A model generated the notes under the pieces. The model was not told where the DNA came from and did no database searches. It saw only the letters and a program-made list of their open reading frames with translations. From Candidatus Contendobacter odensis Run_B_J11 (GTDB lineage Bacteria > Pseudomonadota > Gammaproteobacteria > Competibacterales > Competibacteraceae): a DNA stretch of 64,000 nt. The position numbers were made by a program, and so were the translations under genes. The stretch covers positions 1 to 64,000 of the forward strand of contig NZ_CBTK010000295.1 in the NCBI RefSeq assembly GCF_000531125.1. Direction: 5' to 3'. This document shows positions 45,791-56,594 of the stretch, one piece after another; the first letter of the stretch is position 1, and each line of letters begins with the position of its first letter.

Positions 45791-46321
45791 TCATCCACCC
45801 CGCATTGTTTGCAGCGCCTGTTCATACGCTTGGCGCACTTCCTCCCCGAAACACACCAGATAGACCGTCTCGATTCGGTCATCCTTCGCCAGAAAATCCA
45901 TGACCTCCCGCACCGCGATATACGCCGCTTGGTCCAGTGGATAACCGTACATACCGCAACTGATGGCAGGAAAAGCGAGGGTGCGAATCCCGTTATCCAC
46001 CGCCAATTTCAAGCTGTTGCCATAGCAGGCCGCCAATAATTCCAGCGCACTCGCAGCGCCACCCTGCCAGATCGGCCCGACCGTGTGAATGACAGAGCGG
46101 GCCGGCAAGCGGTAACCGCGAGTGAGCTTGGCCTGACCCGTCTTGCATCCACCCAAGGTTTGGCACTCTGCCAACAGTTCCGGTCCAGCAGCGCGGTGAA
46201 TAGCACCATCTACGCCGCCGCCGCCCAGCAGCGAAGAGTTGGCGGCATTGACAATGGCATCCACCCGTAACTGGGTAATATCGCCCGAAGTGAGTTGAAT
46301 TCGACCGGGATCAACGCTCAT
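45791..46321 (-). CDS. Macrodomain protein, probable O-acetyl-ADP-ribose deacetylase
   Basis: A 176-residue single macrodomain of the MacroD/YmdB type. The ADP-ribose-binding segments are [21 protein letters not shown] with Asn-Ala-Ala-Asn, [29 protein letters not shown] and [17 protein letters not shown]. Such enzymes hydrolyse O-acetyl-ADP-ribose, the by-product of sirtuins, and can remove mono-ADP-ribose from proteins. The sirtuin gene cobB is 4.3 kb away, so the two may act in sequence, though they are not in one operon. Rubredoxin follows upstream on the same strand (11-base gap), giving a short rubredoxin-macrodomain operon. Confidence 0.92.
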   Translation of the reverse strand: MSVDPGRIQLTSGDITQLRVDAIVNAANSSLLGGGGVDGAIHRAAGPELLAECQTLGGCKTGQAKLTRGYRLPARSVIHTVGPIWQGGAASALELLAACYGNSLKLAVDNGIRTLAFPAISCGMYGYPLDQAAYIAVREVMDFLAKDDRIETVYLVCFGEEVRQAYEQALQTMRGG

Positions 46322-46332
46322 GTCAGTCTCTG

Positions 46333-46497
46333 CTAAATCTCAACCATCTCGAAATCATTCTTGGTGGCGCCGCATTCAGGACAGGTCCAAGTCAGCGGTA
46401 CATCGTCCCAGCAGGTGCCCGGTGCGATGCCATCGTCGGGCCAGCCTTTTTCTTCATCATAAATCCACCCGCAAATCAAACACATGTATTTTTTCAT
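46333..46497 (-). CDS. Rubredoxin
   Basis: A 54-residue one-iron electron carrier. The two metal-binding pairs are [14 protein letters not shown] (Cys6, Cys9) and [13 protein letters not shown] near residues 39-42; [20 protein letters not shown] contains the usual aromatic-rich loop. ATG 46497 gives exactly rubredoxin size; an open frame further upstream is antisense to the thiD leader. It precedes the macrodomain gene by 11 bases and is divergent from thiD. Partner reductase not in window. Confidence 0.96.
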   Translation of the reverse strand: MKKYMCLICGWIYDEEKGWPDDGIAPGTCWDDVPLTWTCPECGATKNDFEMVEI

Positions 46498-46634
46498 TGG
46501 AATCACGCTTTCTGTTGGCAAGGGTTTGGCGGCGGCGATTGTCCCACACTGGCGCATCCCGAAAAACCCGCAGCGTTTGTTAGAATCCGGCCATTCGCAA
46601 TCCTTTCTATCCACCCGTTCGGAGTATCGGCCCG

Positions 46635-47462
46635 ATGCAGCCTGCTTTCCCGCCCTTCCCCGTCGTGATGACTTTAGCCGGCAATGATCCCAGCGGTGGA
46701 GCCGGTCTCGCCGCCGACATTGAAACTCTGGTCAGTCTGGGTTGTCACCCCGCGCCGGTTGTCACCGCCCTGACGGTGCAGAATACCCATAATGTTCAGG
46801 CGTTGTTGCCGGTCAGCCCAGAGCAGATCCTCGCTCAGGCACGGGCGATATTGGCGGACATGCCGGTAGCGGTGTTCAAAATCGGGGTCATCGGTAGCGC
46901 CGAAAATGCCGTTGCCCTGCGTGAGTTATTGACTGCCCATCCCGATATTCCGGTGGTGCTTGATCCGGTGCTGGCGGCCGGTGGCGGAACCGAACTGGCC
47001 GGAGCGGAGCTAATCGAAGCGATTCAGGATTTGCTGCTACCACTGACAACCATACTGACGCCCAATAGCATCGAAGCCCGCCGACTGGCGCCGGAAGCTG
47101 ACACACTCAGCGCCTGCGCCATGGCGCTATTGGCACGGGGCTGCGGGTATGTACTGATCAGTGGCGGGCATGAATCCGGCGCTGAGGTTATCAACACTCT
47201 GTATGGCAATCATCGGCAGTTGGAAAGCTGGCGCTGGCCGCGATTACCCCACGAGTATCATGGCTCTGGCTGCACTCTGGCCGCTGCCATCGCGGCACTA
47301 CTGGCCCAAGGCCGAGAACTCCACTCAGATGTTCCTCACTCCGCTATTCATCACGCTCAAGCTTACACTTGGCGTTCCCTGCAAGCAGGCTATCCAGCCG
47401 GCGGCGGGCAATGGCTCCCCAACCGGCTGTTTTGGGCCACTGCTGCCCGAGGTCAGGCATGA
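46635..47462 (+). CDS. thiD: Hydroxymethylpyrimidine/phosphomethylpyrimidine kinase
   Basis: ThiD phosphorylates HMP and HMP-phosphate for thiamine synthesis and salvage. The 275-residue ribokinase-fold protein has the N-terminal [65 protein letters not shown] and the catalytic [18 protein letters not shown]. There is no C-terminal ThiE or ThiN fusion. The stop overlaps the thiE start (ATGA). ATG 46635 has CGGAG about 11 bases upstream. I see no TPP riboswitch in the 137 bases between rubredoxin and thiD. Confidence 0.96.
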   Translation: MQPAFPPFPVVMTLAGNDPSGGAGLAADIETLVSLGCHPAPVVTALTVQNTHNVQALLPVSPEQILAQARAILADMPVAVFKIGVIGSAENAVALRELLTAHPDIPVVLDPVLAAGGGTELAGAELIEAIQDLLLPLTTILTPNSIEARRLAPEADTLSACAMALLARGCGYVLISGGHESGAEVINTLYGNHRQLESWRWPRLPHEYHGSGCTLAAAIAALLAQGRELHSDVPHSAIHHAQAYTWRSLQAGYPAGGGQWLPNRLFWATAARGQA

Positions 47463-48085
47463 ACCAACCTTCCTGTCACGGTCTATACGCGGTCACCGAT
47501 GCGGTGCTGCTACCCGATGATCGCCTGGTCCATGCGGTCGAGCAGGCCATTCTGGGCGGCGCCCGACTGATTCAGTACCGTGATAAGAGTACGGATCCAG
47601 CGCGGCGGCTGATACAGGCACGAGCCTTGAATACTCTGTGCCAGCGTTATGAGGTGCCCCTAATCGTCAACGACGATGTAGAACTGGCGTTTCAGGTCGG
47701 TGCAGCGGGCGTTCATCTCGGCCAACACGATCCATCGCTCGCTACGGCCCGCGACCGTTTAGGCGAAACCGCCCTCATCGGTGTGTCCTGTTACGACCGG
47801 CTGGATTTGGCATTAGCCGCTGAGCGGGCTGGCGCCGATCAGGTCGCGTTTGGCGCTTTTTTCCCGTCGCCGACCAAGCCGAATGAAATTCGCCCACCGA
47901 TCACCCTGCTACAGGAAGCGCGGGCGGTGTTGACCGTGCCCATCGTCGCTATCGGTGGCATCACGCCTGATAACGCGCCACTGCTGCTGGACGCCGGTGC
48001 CGACGTGCTGGCGGTGGTTAGCGCGGTGTTCGCCCAACCCGATATTCAAACTGCCGCCCGCCGTTTTGCCGCCCTGTTTACTTGA
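47459..48085 (+). CDS. thiE: Thiamine-phosphate synthase
   Basis: ThiE joins HMP-diphosphate and thiazole-phosphate to thiamine monophosphate. The 208-residue TIM barrel has [44 protein letters not shown] with [37 protein letters not shown] and [20 protein letters not shown] with [10 protein letters not shown]. The start ATG overlaps the thiD stop, ruling out the longer open frame upstream, which is thiD read in another frame. hemL follows 11 bases after the stop, a thiD-thiE-hemL order seen in other Proteobacteria. Confidence 0.96.
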   Translation: MNQPSCHGLYAVTDAVLLPDDRLVHAVEQAILGGARLIQYRDKSTDPARRLIQARALNTLCQRYEVPLIVNDDVELAFQVGAAGVHLGQHDPSLATARDRLGETALIGVSCYDRLDLALAAERAGADQVAFGAFFPSPTKPNEIRPPITLLQEARAVLTVPIVAIGGITPDNAPLLLDAGADVLAVVSAVFAQPDIQTAARRFAALFT

Positions 48086-48096
48086 GGAATTGCGCT

Positions 48097-49374
48097 ATGA
48101 CCCGTTCCGAAACCCTGTTCGCCGAAGCCCAGAACTACATTCCCGGCGGCGTCAATTCGCCAGTGCGCGCCTTTCGCGGCGTCGGCGGCACCCCGATATT
48201 TTTCAAGCGCGGCGCGGGCGCTTATTTATATGACGAGGATGACCGCCGCTATATTGACTATGTCGGTTCCTGGGGACCGATGATCGCCGGTCATGCGCAT
48301 CCTGCCGTGGTGAGTGCGGTGCAGGAAGCAGCCGCCGACGGCCTGAGTTTTGGCGCGCCGACCGCCATTGAAACCGTCATGGCGCGCCAAATCCGGCAAC
48401 TCATACCGTCCATGGGTCTGGTGCGGATGTGCAATTCCGGCACCGAAGCCACCATGAGCGCCATCCGACTGGCGCGTGGCTTTACCGGCCGCGATACCCT
48501 TATCAAGTTTGAGGGCTGCTACCACGGCCATTCCGATTCATTGCTGATTAAAGCCGGTTCCGGCGCACTGACGCTGGGAATACCGACTTCGCCCGGTGTC
48601 CCAGCGGCGCTGGCGGCATACACCGTGACCCTGACTTACAACGATCTCGCTCAGGTCCGGGAAGTGTTTACAGCGATTGGCGAACAGATTGCGGGCGTGA
48701 TCGTCGAACCGGTCGCCGGCAATATGAACTGCATCCCACCGGTGCCCGGTTTTCTGGAAGGCTTGCGCGAGCTTTGTGATCACTATGGCAGTGTGCTGAT
48801 TTTCGATGAAGTAATGACCGGGTTTCGGGTGGCAGCGGGCGGCGCACAAGAGTTGTATAACATCGCCCCGGATCTCACTACGCTCGGCAAGATTATCGGC
48901 GGCGGAATGCCAGTCGGCGCCTTTGGCGGCAAGCGGGCGATCATGGAAAAACTGGCGCCGCTGGGACCGATCTATCAGGCCGGTACGCTGTCGGGCAATC
49001 CGGTGGCGATGGCCGCCGGCCTAGCAACGCTGAAGTTGATTTCTACGCCCGGTTTCCATACTGAACTCGCCGCCAAAACCCGCCGGTTATGCGATGGACT
49101 GGTCGCTGCTGCCGGTGAAGCAGGCATCCCGTTGACGACGAATCACGTCGGCGGGATGTTCGGCTTCTTTTTCAACAGTGAAACCGTGACCCGTTACGCC
49201 CAAGCCATTGCCTGCGATGTTGAACGCTTCAAGGCGTTTTTCCACGGAATGCTGGCTGAGGGGGTTTATCTGGCGCCATCGGCGTTTGAGGCGGGATTCA
49301 TGTCATCGGCGCATAGCACGGCGGATATTGACGCGACGATTGCCGCTGCCCGGCGGGTGTTCGCCCGTATTTGA
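48097..49374 (+). CDS. hemL: Glutamate-1-semialdehyde 2,1-aminomutase
   Basis: HemL converts glutamate-1-semialdehyde to 5-aminolevulinate in the C5 haem pathway, with PLP. The 425-residue protein (E. coli 426) has [66 protein letters not shown] with the PLP-binding Asp and Lys265 in [22 protein letters not shown] 48097 is chosen because GAGGA stands eight bases before it and the N-terminus then matches the family; an in-frame start at 48082 would overlap thiE. Confidence 0.97.
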   Translation: MTRSETLFAEAQNYIPGGVNSPVRAFRGVGGTPIFFKRGAGAYLYDEDDRRYIDYVGSWGPMIAGHAHPAVVSAVQEAAADGLSFGAPTAIETVMARQIRQLIPSMGLVRMCNSGTEATMSAIRLARGFTGRDTLIKFEGCYHGHSDSLLIKAGSGALTLGIPTSPGVPAALAAYTVTLTYNDLAQVREVFTAIGEQIAGVIVEPVAGNMNCIPPVPGFLEGLRELCDHYGSVLIFDEVMTGFRVAAGGAQELYNIAPDLTTLGKIIGGGMPVGAFGGKRAIMEKLAPLGPIYQAGTLSGNPVAMAAGLATLKLISTPGFHTELAAKTRRLCDGLVAAAGEAGIPLTTNHVGGMFGFFFNSETVTRYAQAIACDVERFKAFFHGMLAEGVYLAPSAFEAGFMSSAHSTADIDATIAAARRVFARI

Positions 49375-49389
49375 TTCGGAGGATCCACC

Positions 49390-49998
49390 ATGTCCAGACC
49401 TGCTGAGCAGTTCATCACCGCCGCCGACTATCTGGCGCTGGAACGCAAAGCCGAAACCAAGAGCGAGTATCTCAACGGCCATATTTACGCGATGAGCGGG
49501 GCCAGCCGCAGCCATAACCGTATCACTATTAACCTGGTCGCAATGCTGCATTCCCGACTCAAGGGCAAGCCCTGTGAACCCTTCGCCGGTGACATGCGGG
49601 TCAAGGTCAATCCTACCGGTCTTTACACCTACCCGGATCTGGTAGTCGCCTGTGGCGAATCACGGTTCGATGACCAACAACTCGACACGCTGCTCAATCC
49701 CACGGTGATTATTGAAGTGTTGTCCGAAAGCACGGCAGCGTATGACCGGGGCGACAAGTTTGCTCATTACCGTGCGCTGGAATCGCTCACTGACTATGTG
49801 CTGGTCGCTCAGGACAAGCCGTGTATCGAACACTACCGCCGGCAAGCCAATGGGCAATGGCTCTATTCCGCTGCTGATGGGTTGGACGCCCAAGTCGAAA
49901 TCGCCACTATTGGCTATGGGTTACCGCTGGCTGAAGTGTATGAGCGTGTGGTTTTTCCCGATTCCAGCGAAAACATTCATCCGAGGATAGGCGGGTAA
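49390..49998 (+). CDS. Uma2-family (DUF820) nuclease-fold protein
   Basis: A 202-residue protein of the Uma2/DUF820 family with a PD-(D/E)XK fold. FITAADYLALERKAETKSEY at the N-terminus, HIYAMSGASRSHNRITINLV, YTYPDLVVACGE (catalytic Asp) and IIEVLSESTAAYDRGDKFAH (catalytic Glu) followed by YRALESLTDYVLV are all family hallmarks. These proteins are abundant in cyanobacteria and some Proteobacteria, often near mobile DNA, and no cellular function is settled. It follows hemL by 15 bases with GGAGGA before the ATG, but is probably a passenger. Hairpin-rich sequence that may be insertion-sequence debris lies just downstream. Confidence 0.9.
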   Translation: MSRPAEQFITAADYLALERKAETKSEYLNGHIYAMSGASRSHNRITINLVAMLHSRLKGKPCEPFAGDMRVKVNPTGLYTYPDLVVACGESRFDDQQLDTLLNPTVIIEVLSESTAAYDRGDKFAHYRALESLTDYVLVAQDKPCIEHYRRQANGQWLYSAADGLDAQVEIATIGYGLPLAEVYERVVFPDSSENIHPRIGG

Positions 49999-50021
49999 AA
50001 TCTTAATCGCGTTCAAAAGCA

Positions 50022-50178
50022 GGGCCGTATCGGCCCACCTGTCGCCGGTGGGTTGTTGCGCCACCTTGGCCGCAAGGCCAAGGGGAGATCAGAGAACATT
50101 CAGTGTTCTCGGTGTGGGGCATCATACCCTCTACAGAGGCATCCCCGTCCTTCAGAGCCTGCCCCCGCGTAGGGCGGG
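50022..50178 (+). repeat. Cluster of perfect hairpins, possibly a transposon end or structured RNA
   Basis: In about 155 bases I see GGGCCG/CGGCCC (50022-50036), CCCACC/GGTGGG (50034-50052), CCTTGGCC/GGCCAAGG with a GCAA loop (50064-50083), GAGAACA/TGTTCTC (50092-50110) and a C-run/G-run pair near 50161-50178. The last stretch ends in GGGCGGGGAGGATGTCAA, which resembles right ends of IS200/IS605-type elements carrying tnpB. No tnpA or tnpB gene is present. It may be a remnant element end. Confidence 0.45.
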
Positions 50179-50185
50179 GAGGATG

Positions 50186-50752
50186 TCAACTACGACGCAG
50201 CCGCCAATTACCGACCACGCCCACCACGCCCACGCCGACAAACAGCAGCAATGTCCATACGGGCATACTCACTCCCAGCAGGAGATCGACCTTAGCGCAC
50301 TCACCGGAACCGGTCAGCACCTCGCGGATCGTCTCGGTCAATGGGAAAGCCTCCAGCATATAATCCAGACTTGGCCCGCAACGCGGCACTTCATCGGGTG
50401 GCAGGTGCTGCAACCAAATCTGCCGGGCGGCAATGCTCGCACCGATACCCGCACCCAAACCCAGCAGCAAACCGTACACCTTCGCACCCCAACCGCGTGG
50501 GTTATGAAGGGCCGCCGCCAGAAATACCAACCCGACCACCAACAGCGCCAGCCGTTGGAAAATACACAGCGGACACGGCTCCAGCCTCAAGTAAAACTGC
50601 GCGTAGTAGGCAAAACCCAATCCGCCCACGCAAATTAGAAAGCCTAGCCCATTCAGCCGTCGAAGATAAGACGCCCCGAACCGTTCCGACACGGAATCAC
50701 TGAACACTTGCAAGTCTTGCATGGTTTTTCCCAATAAAGGTATGGATTTCAA
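50186..50752 (-). CDS. dsbB: Disulfide bond formation protein B
   Basis: DsbB reoxidises DsbA and passes electrons to quinones in the inner membrane. The 188-residue protein has four membrane helices and both Cys pairs: LEPCPLCIFQRLA in the first periplasmic loop and RCGPSLDYMLEAFPLTETIR with GSGECAKVD in the second. The 30 residues before the first helix are longer than in E. coli DsbB (176); ATG 50722 (MQDLQVF) may be the real start and neither site has a strong Shine-Dalgarno. The C-terminus ends in RLRRS exactly where the upstream hairpin cluster ends, so the last residues may be altered. No dsbA is next to it. Confidence 0.94.
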   Translation of the reverse strand: MKSIPLLGKTMQDLQVFSDSVSERFGASYLRRLNGLGFLICVGGLGFAYYAQFYLRLEPCPLCIFQRLALLVVGLVFLAAALHNPRGWGAKVYGLLLGLGAGIGASIAARQIWLQHLPPDEVPRCGPSLDYMLEAFPLTETIREVLTGSGECAKVDLLLGVSMPVWTLLLFVGVGVVGVVGNWRLRRS

Positions 50753-50857
50753 TCGGATCAGCGGATCAAATCAGCGATCCGAATACGCCATTCGTGAGTA
50801 GCAATCGGCGGGCGGTGGGAGTTTGGAATCGACCGATCCAGCCACGCAACCGCTCGC

Positions 50858-51325
50858 TTAGAAAATGCCCCACGCCACCCCCAAAGCCATCGTCTCGCCC
50901 AGTTCCTCGCAATGTTGCAGAATTTCGGTGCTGAGTTCGCCCCGGGCGATAATCGGGTCGCACACTGGTTTGAGCGGATAACCCCGAGCAATGCGCTCAA
51001 TGCTGGTCAGCGCTCCGATGCCGTCGTTGCCAGCGCTGATAAAGACCGCGTAGGGCAGCCCGCTGATTTTGCCCTGCGCCGGATAGTAAGTGCGATCCAG
51101 AAAATTCTTCAACGCCCCGGACATGTAGCCGAAATTTTCCGGTGTCCCCAGCAAGAGGCCATGCGCCCATAACAGATCGTCCAGGCCAGCGCGCAAGGCT
51201 CTTTTCAGCCGTATTTCGACTTCTGGAACCCGCCGTGCCCCACGCAGCACCGCCTGCGCCATCATCCGGGTATGACCGGTCTGAGAGTGATAGACCATTA
51301 GCAAATGCTTGCGCGATTCTGTCAT
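50858..51325 (-). CDS. Flavodoxin-family protein
   Basis: A 155-residue flavodoxin-like protein. The phosphate-binding loop YHSQTGHTRMMAQAVLRGAR is followed by LLWAHGLLLGTPENFGYMSG, FLDRTYYPAQGKISGLPYAV and a C-terminal REGARGE-like stretch (CDPIIARGELSTEIL). Members of this NAD(P)H-dependent oxidoreductase-like group bind FMN; substrate unknown. ATG 51325 is preferred, since upstream codons are antisense to the neighbouring isomerase gene's 3' end. Its gene lies 52 bases after the isomerase gene on the same strand. WrbA is longer (198 residues), so I do not use that name. Confidence 0.82.
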   Translation of the reverse strand: MTESRKHLLMVYHSQTGHTRMMAQAVLRGARRVPEVEIRLKRALRAGLDDLLWAHGLLLGTPENFGYMSGALKNFLDRTYYPAQGKISGLPYAVFISAGNDGIGALTSIERIARGYPLKPVCDPIIARGELSTEILQHCEELGETMALGVAWGIF

Positions 51326-51377
51326 AACAGCGCTCGGATAATAATAAAAAGTTAAAATTTTACAGGAAGATACAACA

Positions 51378-51989
51378 TTAAGCGGGTGGATTGAGGCCAG
51401 GCGATTTGCACCATGCCATTGCCTGCTCCAACCGATCATTGCCCCAGAAAATCTCGTGATCGACGATGAAGGTCGGTGCGCCGAATACGCTGATGGCCGC
51501 CGCGTGTTCGGTTTGCGCCCGAAGCAAGTTCTTGCTGGCGGGCATCAAGGCCTGTTCGATTTTCTCGGCGCCCGGCACGCCAACACGGTCGAGACACCCC
51601 TCAATGACCGCACGATTGGAGATATCCTGATCGTCGGCGAAGTTGGCAGAGAAGACGTGCCGCACGAATTCCGGGAGCCAGGGTTCCGATGCGAAACAGC
51701 AGGCGACCCGTGCGGCCAGTACGCTATTGCGCGGGAACACCGACGGCTGCCGCAACGGTATACCCAAATCTGCGCAGATACGTTCGAGATCACGCCACAT
51801 GTAGCAACCCTGCGTGGGGTAGATATTGAACGGTGAATCATTCCAGCCTTGTTGCTGGAAGATCGGCCCCAACAAAAATGATCTCCAGATCACGGAAATC
51901 CCTTTCTCACACGCCAGCCTTTCAATTCTTGCTGCTGCGGGATAGCTATACGTGCTGGCGAAATCAAACCAGAATTCAATAGTTGCCAT
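51378..51989 (-). CDS. DsbA-like 2-hydroxychromene-2-carboxylate isomerase family protein
   Basis: A 203-residue thioredoxin-fold protein of the HCCA isomerase/kappa-GST group. FWFDFASTYSYPAAARIERL at the N-terminus, SFLLGPIFQQQGWNDSPFNI, an all-helical insert (about 70-160) and ISVFGAPTFIVDHEIFWGND match the family, which binds glutathione and isomerises aromatic intermediates. No aromatic-degradation genes are near, so the real substrate is uncertain. It has no DsbA-type CxxC. It is 52 bases upstream of the flavodoxin-like gene and may share its transcript. Confidence 0.88.
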   Translation of the reverse strand: MATIEFWFDFASTYSYPAAARIERLACEKGISVIWRSFLLGPIFQQQGWNDSPFNIYPTQGCYMWRDLERICADLGIPLRQPSVFPRNSVLAARVACCFASEPWLPEFVRHVFSANFADDQDISNRAVIEGCLDRVGVPGAEKIEQALMPASKNLLRAQTEHAAAISVFGAPTFIVDHEIFWGNDRLEQAMAWCKSPGLNPPA

Positions 51990-52189
51990 GATGGGTCTTT
52001 AATGTCCGGCGTTGCAGTTTAGAAGCGTTCGAGCACCATTTGCCGTGAATGGGGAAACGCTCACCATGACAGGCGCTTTCCCGCTATGAAGCCACTGCAC
52101 GGAAATATCAACGCCTTAATCGGGGATGTCTATCAACAACGAGGGGCTGATTAAAACAAGAACTCGCAAGCCGGCTTTCAGTCGGTAAC

Positions 52190-52218
52190 TTGCCGCGCCA
52201 AGGGATTTCCGCTATGGT
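52190..52218 (+). promoter_or_regulatory. Probable infA promoter
   Basis: TTGCCG (52190-52195) and TATGGT (52213-52218) with a 17-base spacer lie 46 bases upstream of the infA ATG. The match is moderate but the spacing is ideal, and infA now stands apart from its usual upstream neighbours, so it needs its own promoter. Confidence 0.5.
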
Positions 52219-52264
52219 TGCGAGTCTTTTCAAAAGGCCGAAAGCGGCTTGCCAGCGAGGTTGT

Positions 52265-52483
52265 ATGTCGAAAGAAGATCATATCGAAATGGAAGGCACC
52301 GTGGTTGACACTCTGCCCAACACCACGTTCAGGGTGCAACTGGAAAACGGGCATGTAGTTACAGCGCACATCTCCGGACGGATGCGCAAGAACTACATCC
52401 GCATCCTGACTGGAGACAAGGTAAAAGTGGAACTCACTCCCTACGATCTCAGCAAGGGTCGCATCACCTATCGTGGACGCTGA
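52265..52483 (+). CDS. infA: Translation initiation factor IF-1
   Basis: IF-1 binds the ribosomal A site during initiation. The 72-residue OB-fold protein is near-identical in layout to E. coli IF-1: [40 protein letters not shown], and [20 protein letters not shown] ending in [11 protein letters not shown] 52265 follows GAGG. clpA and clpS lie convergently just downstream, as in E. coli and Pseudomonas, but aat and bpt, usually directly upstream, are at 7.2-8.8 kb. No terminator with a T-run is obvious in the 110 bases between infA and clpA. Confidence 0.98.
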   Translation: MSKEDHIEMEGTVVDTLPNTTFRVQLENGHVVTAHISGRMRKNYIRILTGDKVKVELTPYDLSKGRITYRGR

Positions 52484-52593
52484 TCACACCGCAACCGCAA
52501 CGCTCTACCGTTGGTATCTACCCTGGTATTGCGTGGCAGCCAGCGGCTTTTGCGCCGCACGCCGCCGACTATCCCTAGGCCGCATACTCCATC

Positions 52594-54852
<2,259 letters not shown>

Positions 54853-54891
54853 ACCTCACTCATACCTCGAATCGCGCTGTGGGTGGCAGGT

Positions 54892-55218
54892 TTAGGCTTC
54901 TTCCAGGGTACATAACAACGGATGCTGGTGCCGACGGGAAAACTCGTTCACTTGTACCACCTTGGTTTCGGCAATCTCGTGGGTGTAGACCCCACACACG
55001 CCGCGACCTCGGGTATGAACATGCAGCATAACTTGCGTGGCTTTCTCCCGGCCAAGGCTGAAAAAGCCTTCCAGAACCCGCACCACAAACTCCATGGGAG
55101 TGTAGTCATCGTTGAGCAGAATCACCTTGTACAGCGGCGGTTGCTTGAGTTCCGGCTTGGCCGGTTCCACGACAAGGCCGCGATCTGGATCGGAAGAAGA
55201 TGAATAGTCCGCGCTCAT
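54892..55218 (-). CDS. clpS: ATP-dependent Clp protease adaptor ClpS
   Basis: ClpS recognises N-terminal Leu, Phe, Tyr and Trp and hands the protein to ClpA. The 108-residue protein has a flexible N-terminal extension (1-27) and the core [20 protein letters not shown] with the LNDDxTPM N-degron pocket, [43 protein letters not shown] 55218 is used rather than TTG two codons upstream. With Aat and Bpt, both encoded in this window, the full recognition branch of the N-degron pathway is present. Confidence 0.97.
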   Translation of the reverse strand: MSADYSSSSDPDRGLVVEPAKPELKQPPLYKVILLNDDYTPMEFVVRVLEGFFSLGREKATQVMLHVHTRGRGVCGVYTHEIAETKVVQVNEFSRRHQHPLLCTLEEA

Positions 55219-55281
55219 GGTCAATAAACAATATCTGACAGGGAATCGTGCAAGCGTTCAGTGGCGACGCGGCGGAGGGTC

Positions 55282-55302
55282 TCATACCGTTCGCGGTTAT
55301 GA
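55282..55302. other. Hairpin with UUCG tetraloop upstream of clpS
   Basis: TCATACCG and CGGTTATGA flank TTCG and pair with one bulged base. The loop is the very stable C(UUCG)G type. It lies 64 bases before the clpS start and 108 bases after the lrgB stop. There is no T-run on either strand, so it is not a classical terminator; it may protect the lrgB mRNA end. Confidence 0.45.
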
Positions 55303-55409
55303 ACTGACCTTCTTTAGATCATACGCGGCCTGTAAGTTTCCTCAAGGGCGATCCGTGCAATAAAAAACTCGTGGATCATTTACTGGGTTATCGGGGGGCT
55401 GCCTTGCAC

Positions 55410-56141
55410 TCAATACAGCCATCTGCCCAGCCACGCCATGACTAACGGCAACAACGCCGCCGTTACCAACCCATTCAATCCCATCGCCAGCGCCGCAAAC
55501 GCGCCGGCCTGCTCGCTCTCCTGGAACGCACGGGCGGTGCCAATCCCGTGGGAGGCAATGCCAAGGGCGAAACCACGGGTCGCCTGATCTTCGATCCGCA
55601 ACGCCTGATAAACGTAGCGAGCGCCGACTGCGCCGAGAATGCCGGTGATAATCACCAGCACCGCAGTCAGGGAAGGTAAACCGCCAATGCGTTCAGCAAT
55701 CCCCATTGCAATAGGCGTAGTTACCGACTTGGGCGCCAGCGACAACAGGACGGCCTTGCTGGCGCCGAGCCAATAACCCACGGCAACGGCTGACAACGCG
55801 GCGGTTAATGATCCTGCCACCAAGGCAACCAGTAGCGGCAACGCCATGGCTCGCAACCGTCTAAACTGGGCGTGAAGTGGAATCGCCAGCGCGACGGTCG
55901 CCGGCCCCAGCAGAAAATGCACAAACTGAGCGCCATCGAAGTAGCTGCGGTAAGGCGTACCGGTGATCCAGAGAATGCTCACCAGCATCGCCACCGCCAG
56001 CATCACTGGATTGGCGAGCGGGTGACTACCGGTGCGGCGATACAACCAGAATGCGCCTTGGTAAGCCAGCAGGGTCAAGGTTAGGCCAAACAGCGGCGAA
56101 GCGGCGAGATACACCCAGATTTCGGTCAAACGGCTCGGCAT
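55410..56141 (-). CDS. lrgB: LrgB/CidB-family membrane protein
   Basis: A 243-residue polytopic protein with about seven helices. GTPYRSYFDGAQFVHFLLGPATVALAIPL, SLAPKSVTTPIAMGIAERIG, LTAVLVIITGILGAVGARYV and GFALGIASHGIGTARAFQES are strongly conserved in the LrgB family, also called YohK in E. coli. With LrgA it forms a holin/antiholin-like or metabolite (pyruvate, glycolate) transport system. It begins two bases after the lrgA stop. Direction of action and substrate are not clear from sequence. Confidence 0.94.
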   Translation of the reverse strand: MPSRLTEIWVYLAASPLFGLTLTLLAYQGAFWLYRRTGSHPLANPVMLAVAMLVSILWITGTPYRSYFDGAQFVHFLLGPATVALAIPLHAQFRRLRAMALPLLVALVAGSLTAALSAVAVGYWLGASKAVLLSLAPKSVTTPIAMGIAERIGGLPSLTAVLVIITGILGAVGARYVYQALRIEDQATRGFALGIASHGIGTARAFQESEQAGAFAALAMGLNGLVTAALLPLVMAWLGRWLY

Positions 56142-56143
56142 GG

Positions 56144-56497
56144 CTACTTCTCCCGCGCTGCCGGATGACGGATCAGTACGCGCAAGACCAGAGCCGTGAC
56201 CGCAATGGTGATAAAAGTACTGACGACCAAGGAAACCGCCAGCGGCAACCAGGCGTCAGCCATCAGTTGGAAATACAGCATGACGCCGACGCCGGCGGGC
56301 ACAAACAACAAAGACAGATGTTGCAGCAAGTGACCGGTGGTGCGATGCAACTCCTCATCCGGGCCATCCCTCAGAATCAGCGTCACGAAAAGCAACCCCA
56401 TCCCGATGACCGGGCCAGGAATGGGCCAATTAAAAGCACGGGCGATCACTTCGCCGATCAGTTGAAAAACCAGCAGCAAGCTCAAAGCGCCGATCAT
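56144..56497 (-). CDS. lrgA: CidA/LrgA-family membrane protein
   Basis: A 117-residue holin-like protein with four membrane helices. LLLVFQLIGEVIARAFNWPI with PGPVIGMGLLF, and HLLQHLSLLFVPAGVGVMLY are family signatures (YohJ in E. coli). It is the first gene of an lrgA-lrgB pair. It lies downstream of aceB on the same strand, with a good terminator in between, so it should have its own promoter in the short space after 56541. Confidence 0.93.
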   Translation of the reverse strand: MIGALSLLLVFQLIGEVIARAFNWPIPGPVIGMGLLFVTLILRDGPDEELHRTTGHLLQHLSLLFVPAGVGVMLYFQLMADAWLPLAVSLVVSTFITIAVTALVLRVLIRHPAAREK

Positions 56498-56540
56498 GAT
56501 GGCTATCTCCGCATTTCGGCATAAATCGGGATTATGAAAT

Positions 56541-56565
56541 TAAAAACGGCGCCCGTAAGCGCCGT
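56541..56565 (-). terminator. Rho-independent terminator after aceB
   Basis: On the minus strand ACGGCGC (56565-56559) pairs with GCGCCGT (56552-56546), loop of six, followed by five Ts (56546-56542 read as complement of AAAAA). It stands 30 bases after the aceB stop and separates aceB from lrgA. Confidence 0.85.
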
Positions 56566-56594
56566 CTTTCGTTGCAACCGATGGATAATGGCAA

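Noticed and set aside
46498-46634. TPP riboswitch ahead of thiD
   Set aside because: I looked for the CTGAGA thi-box and its pairing stems here and upstream of the glgC-thiM operon and found none.
55282-55302. Rho-independent terminator for lrgB
   Set aside because: The hairpin is strong (UUCG loop) but lacks a T-run on either strand.
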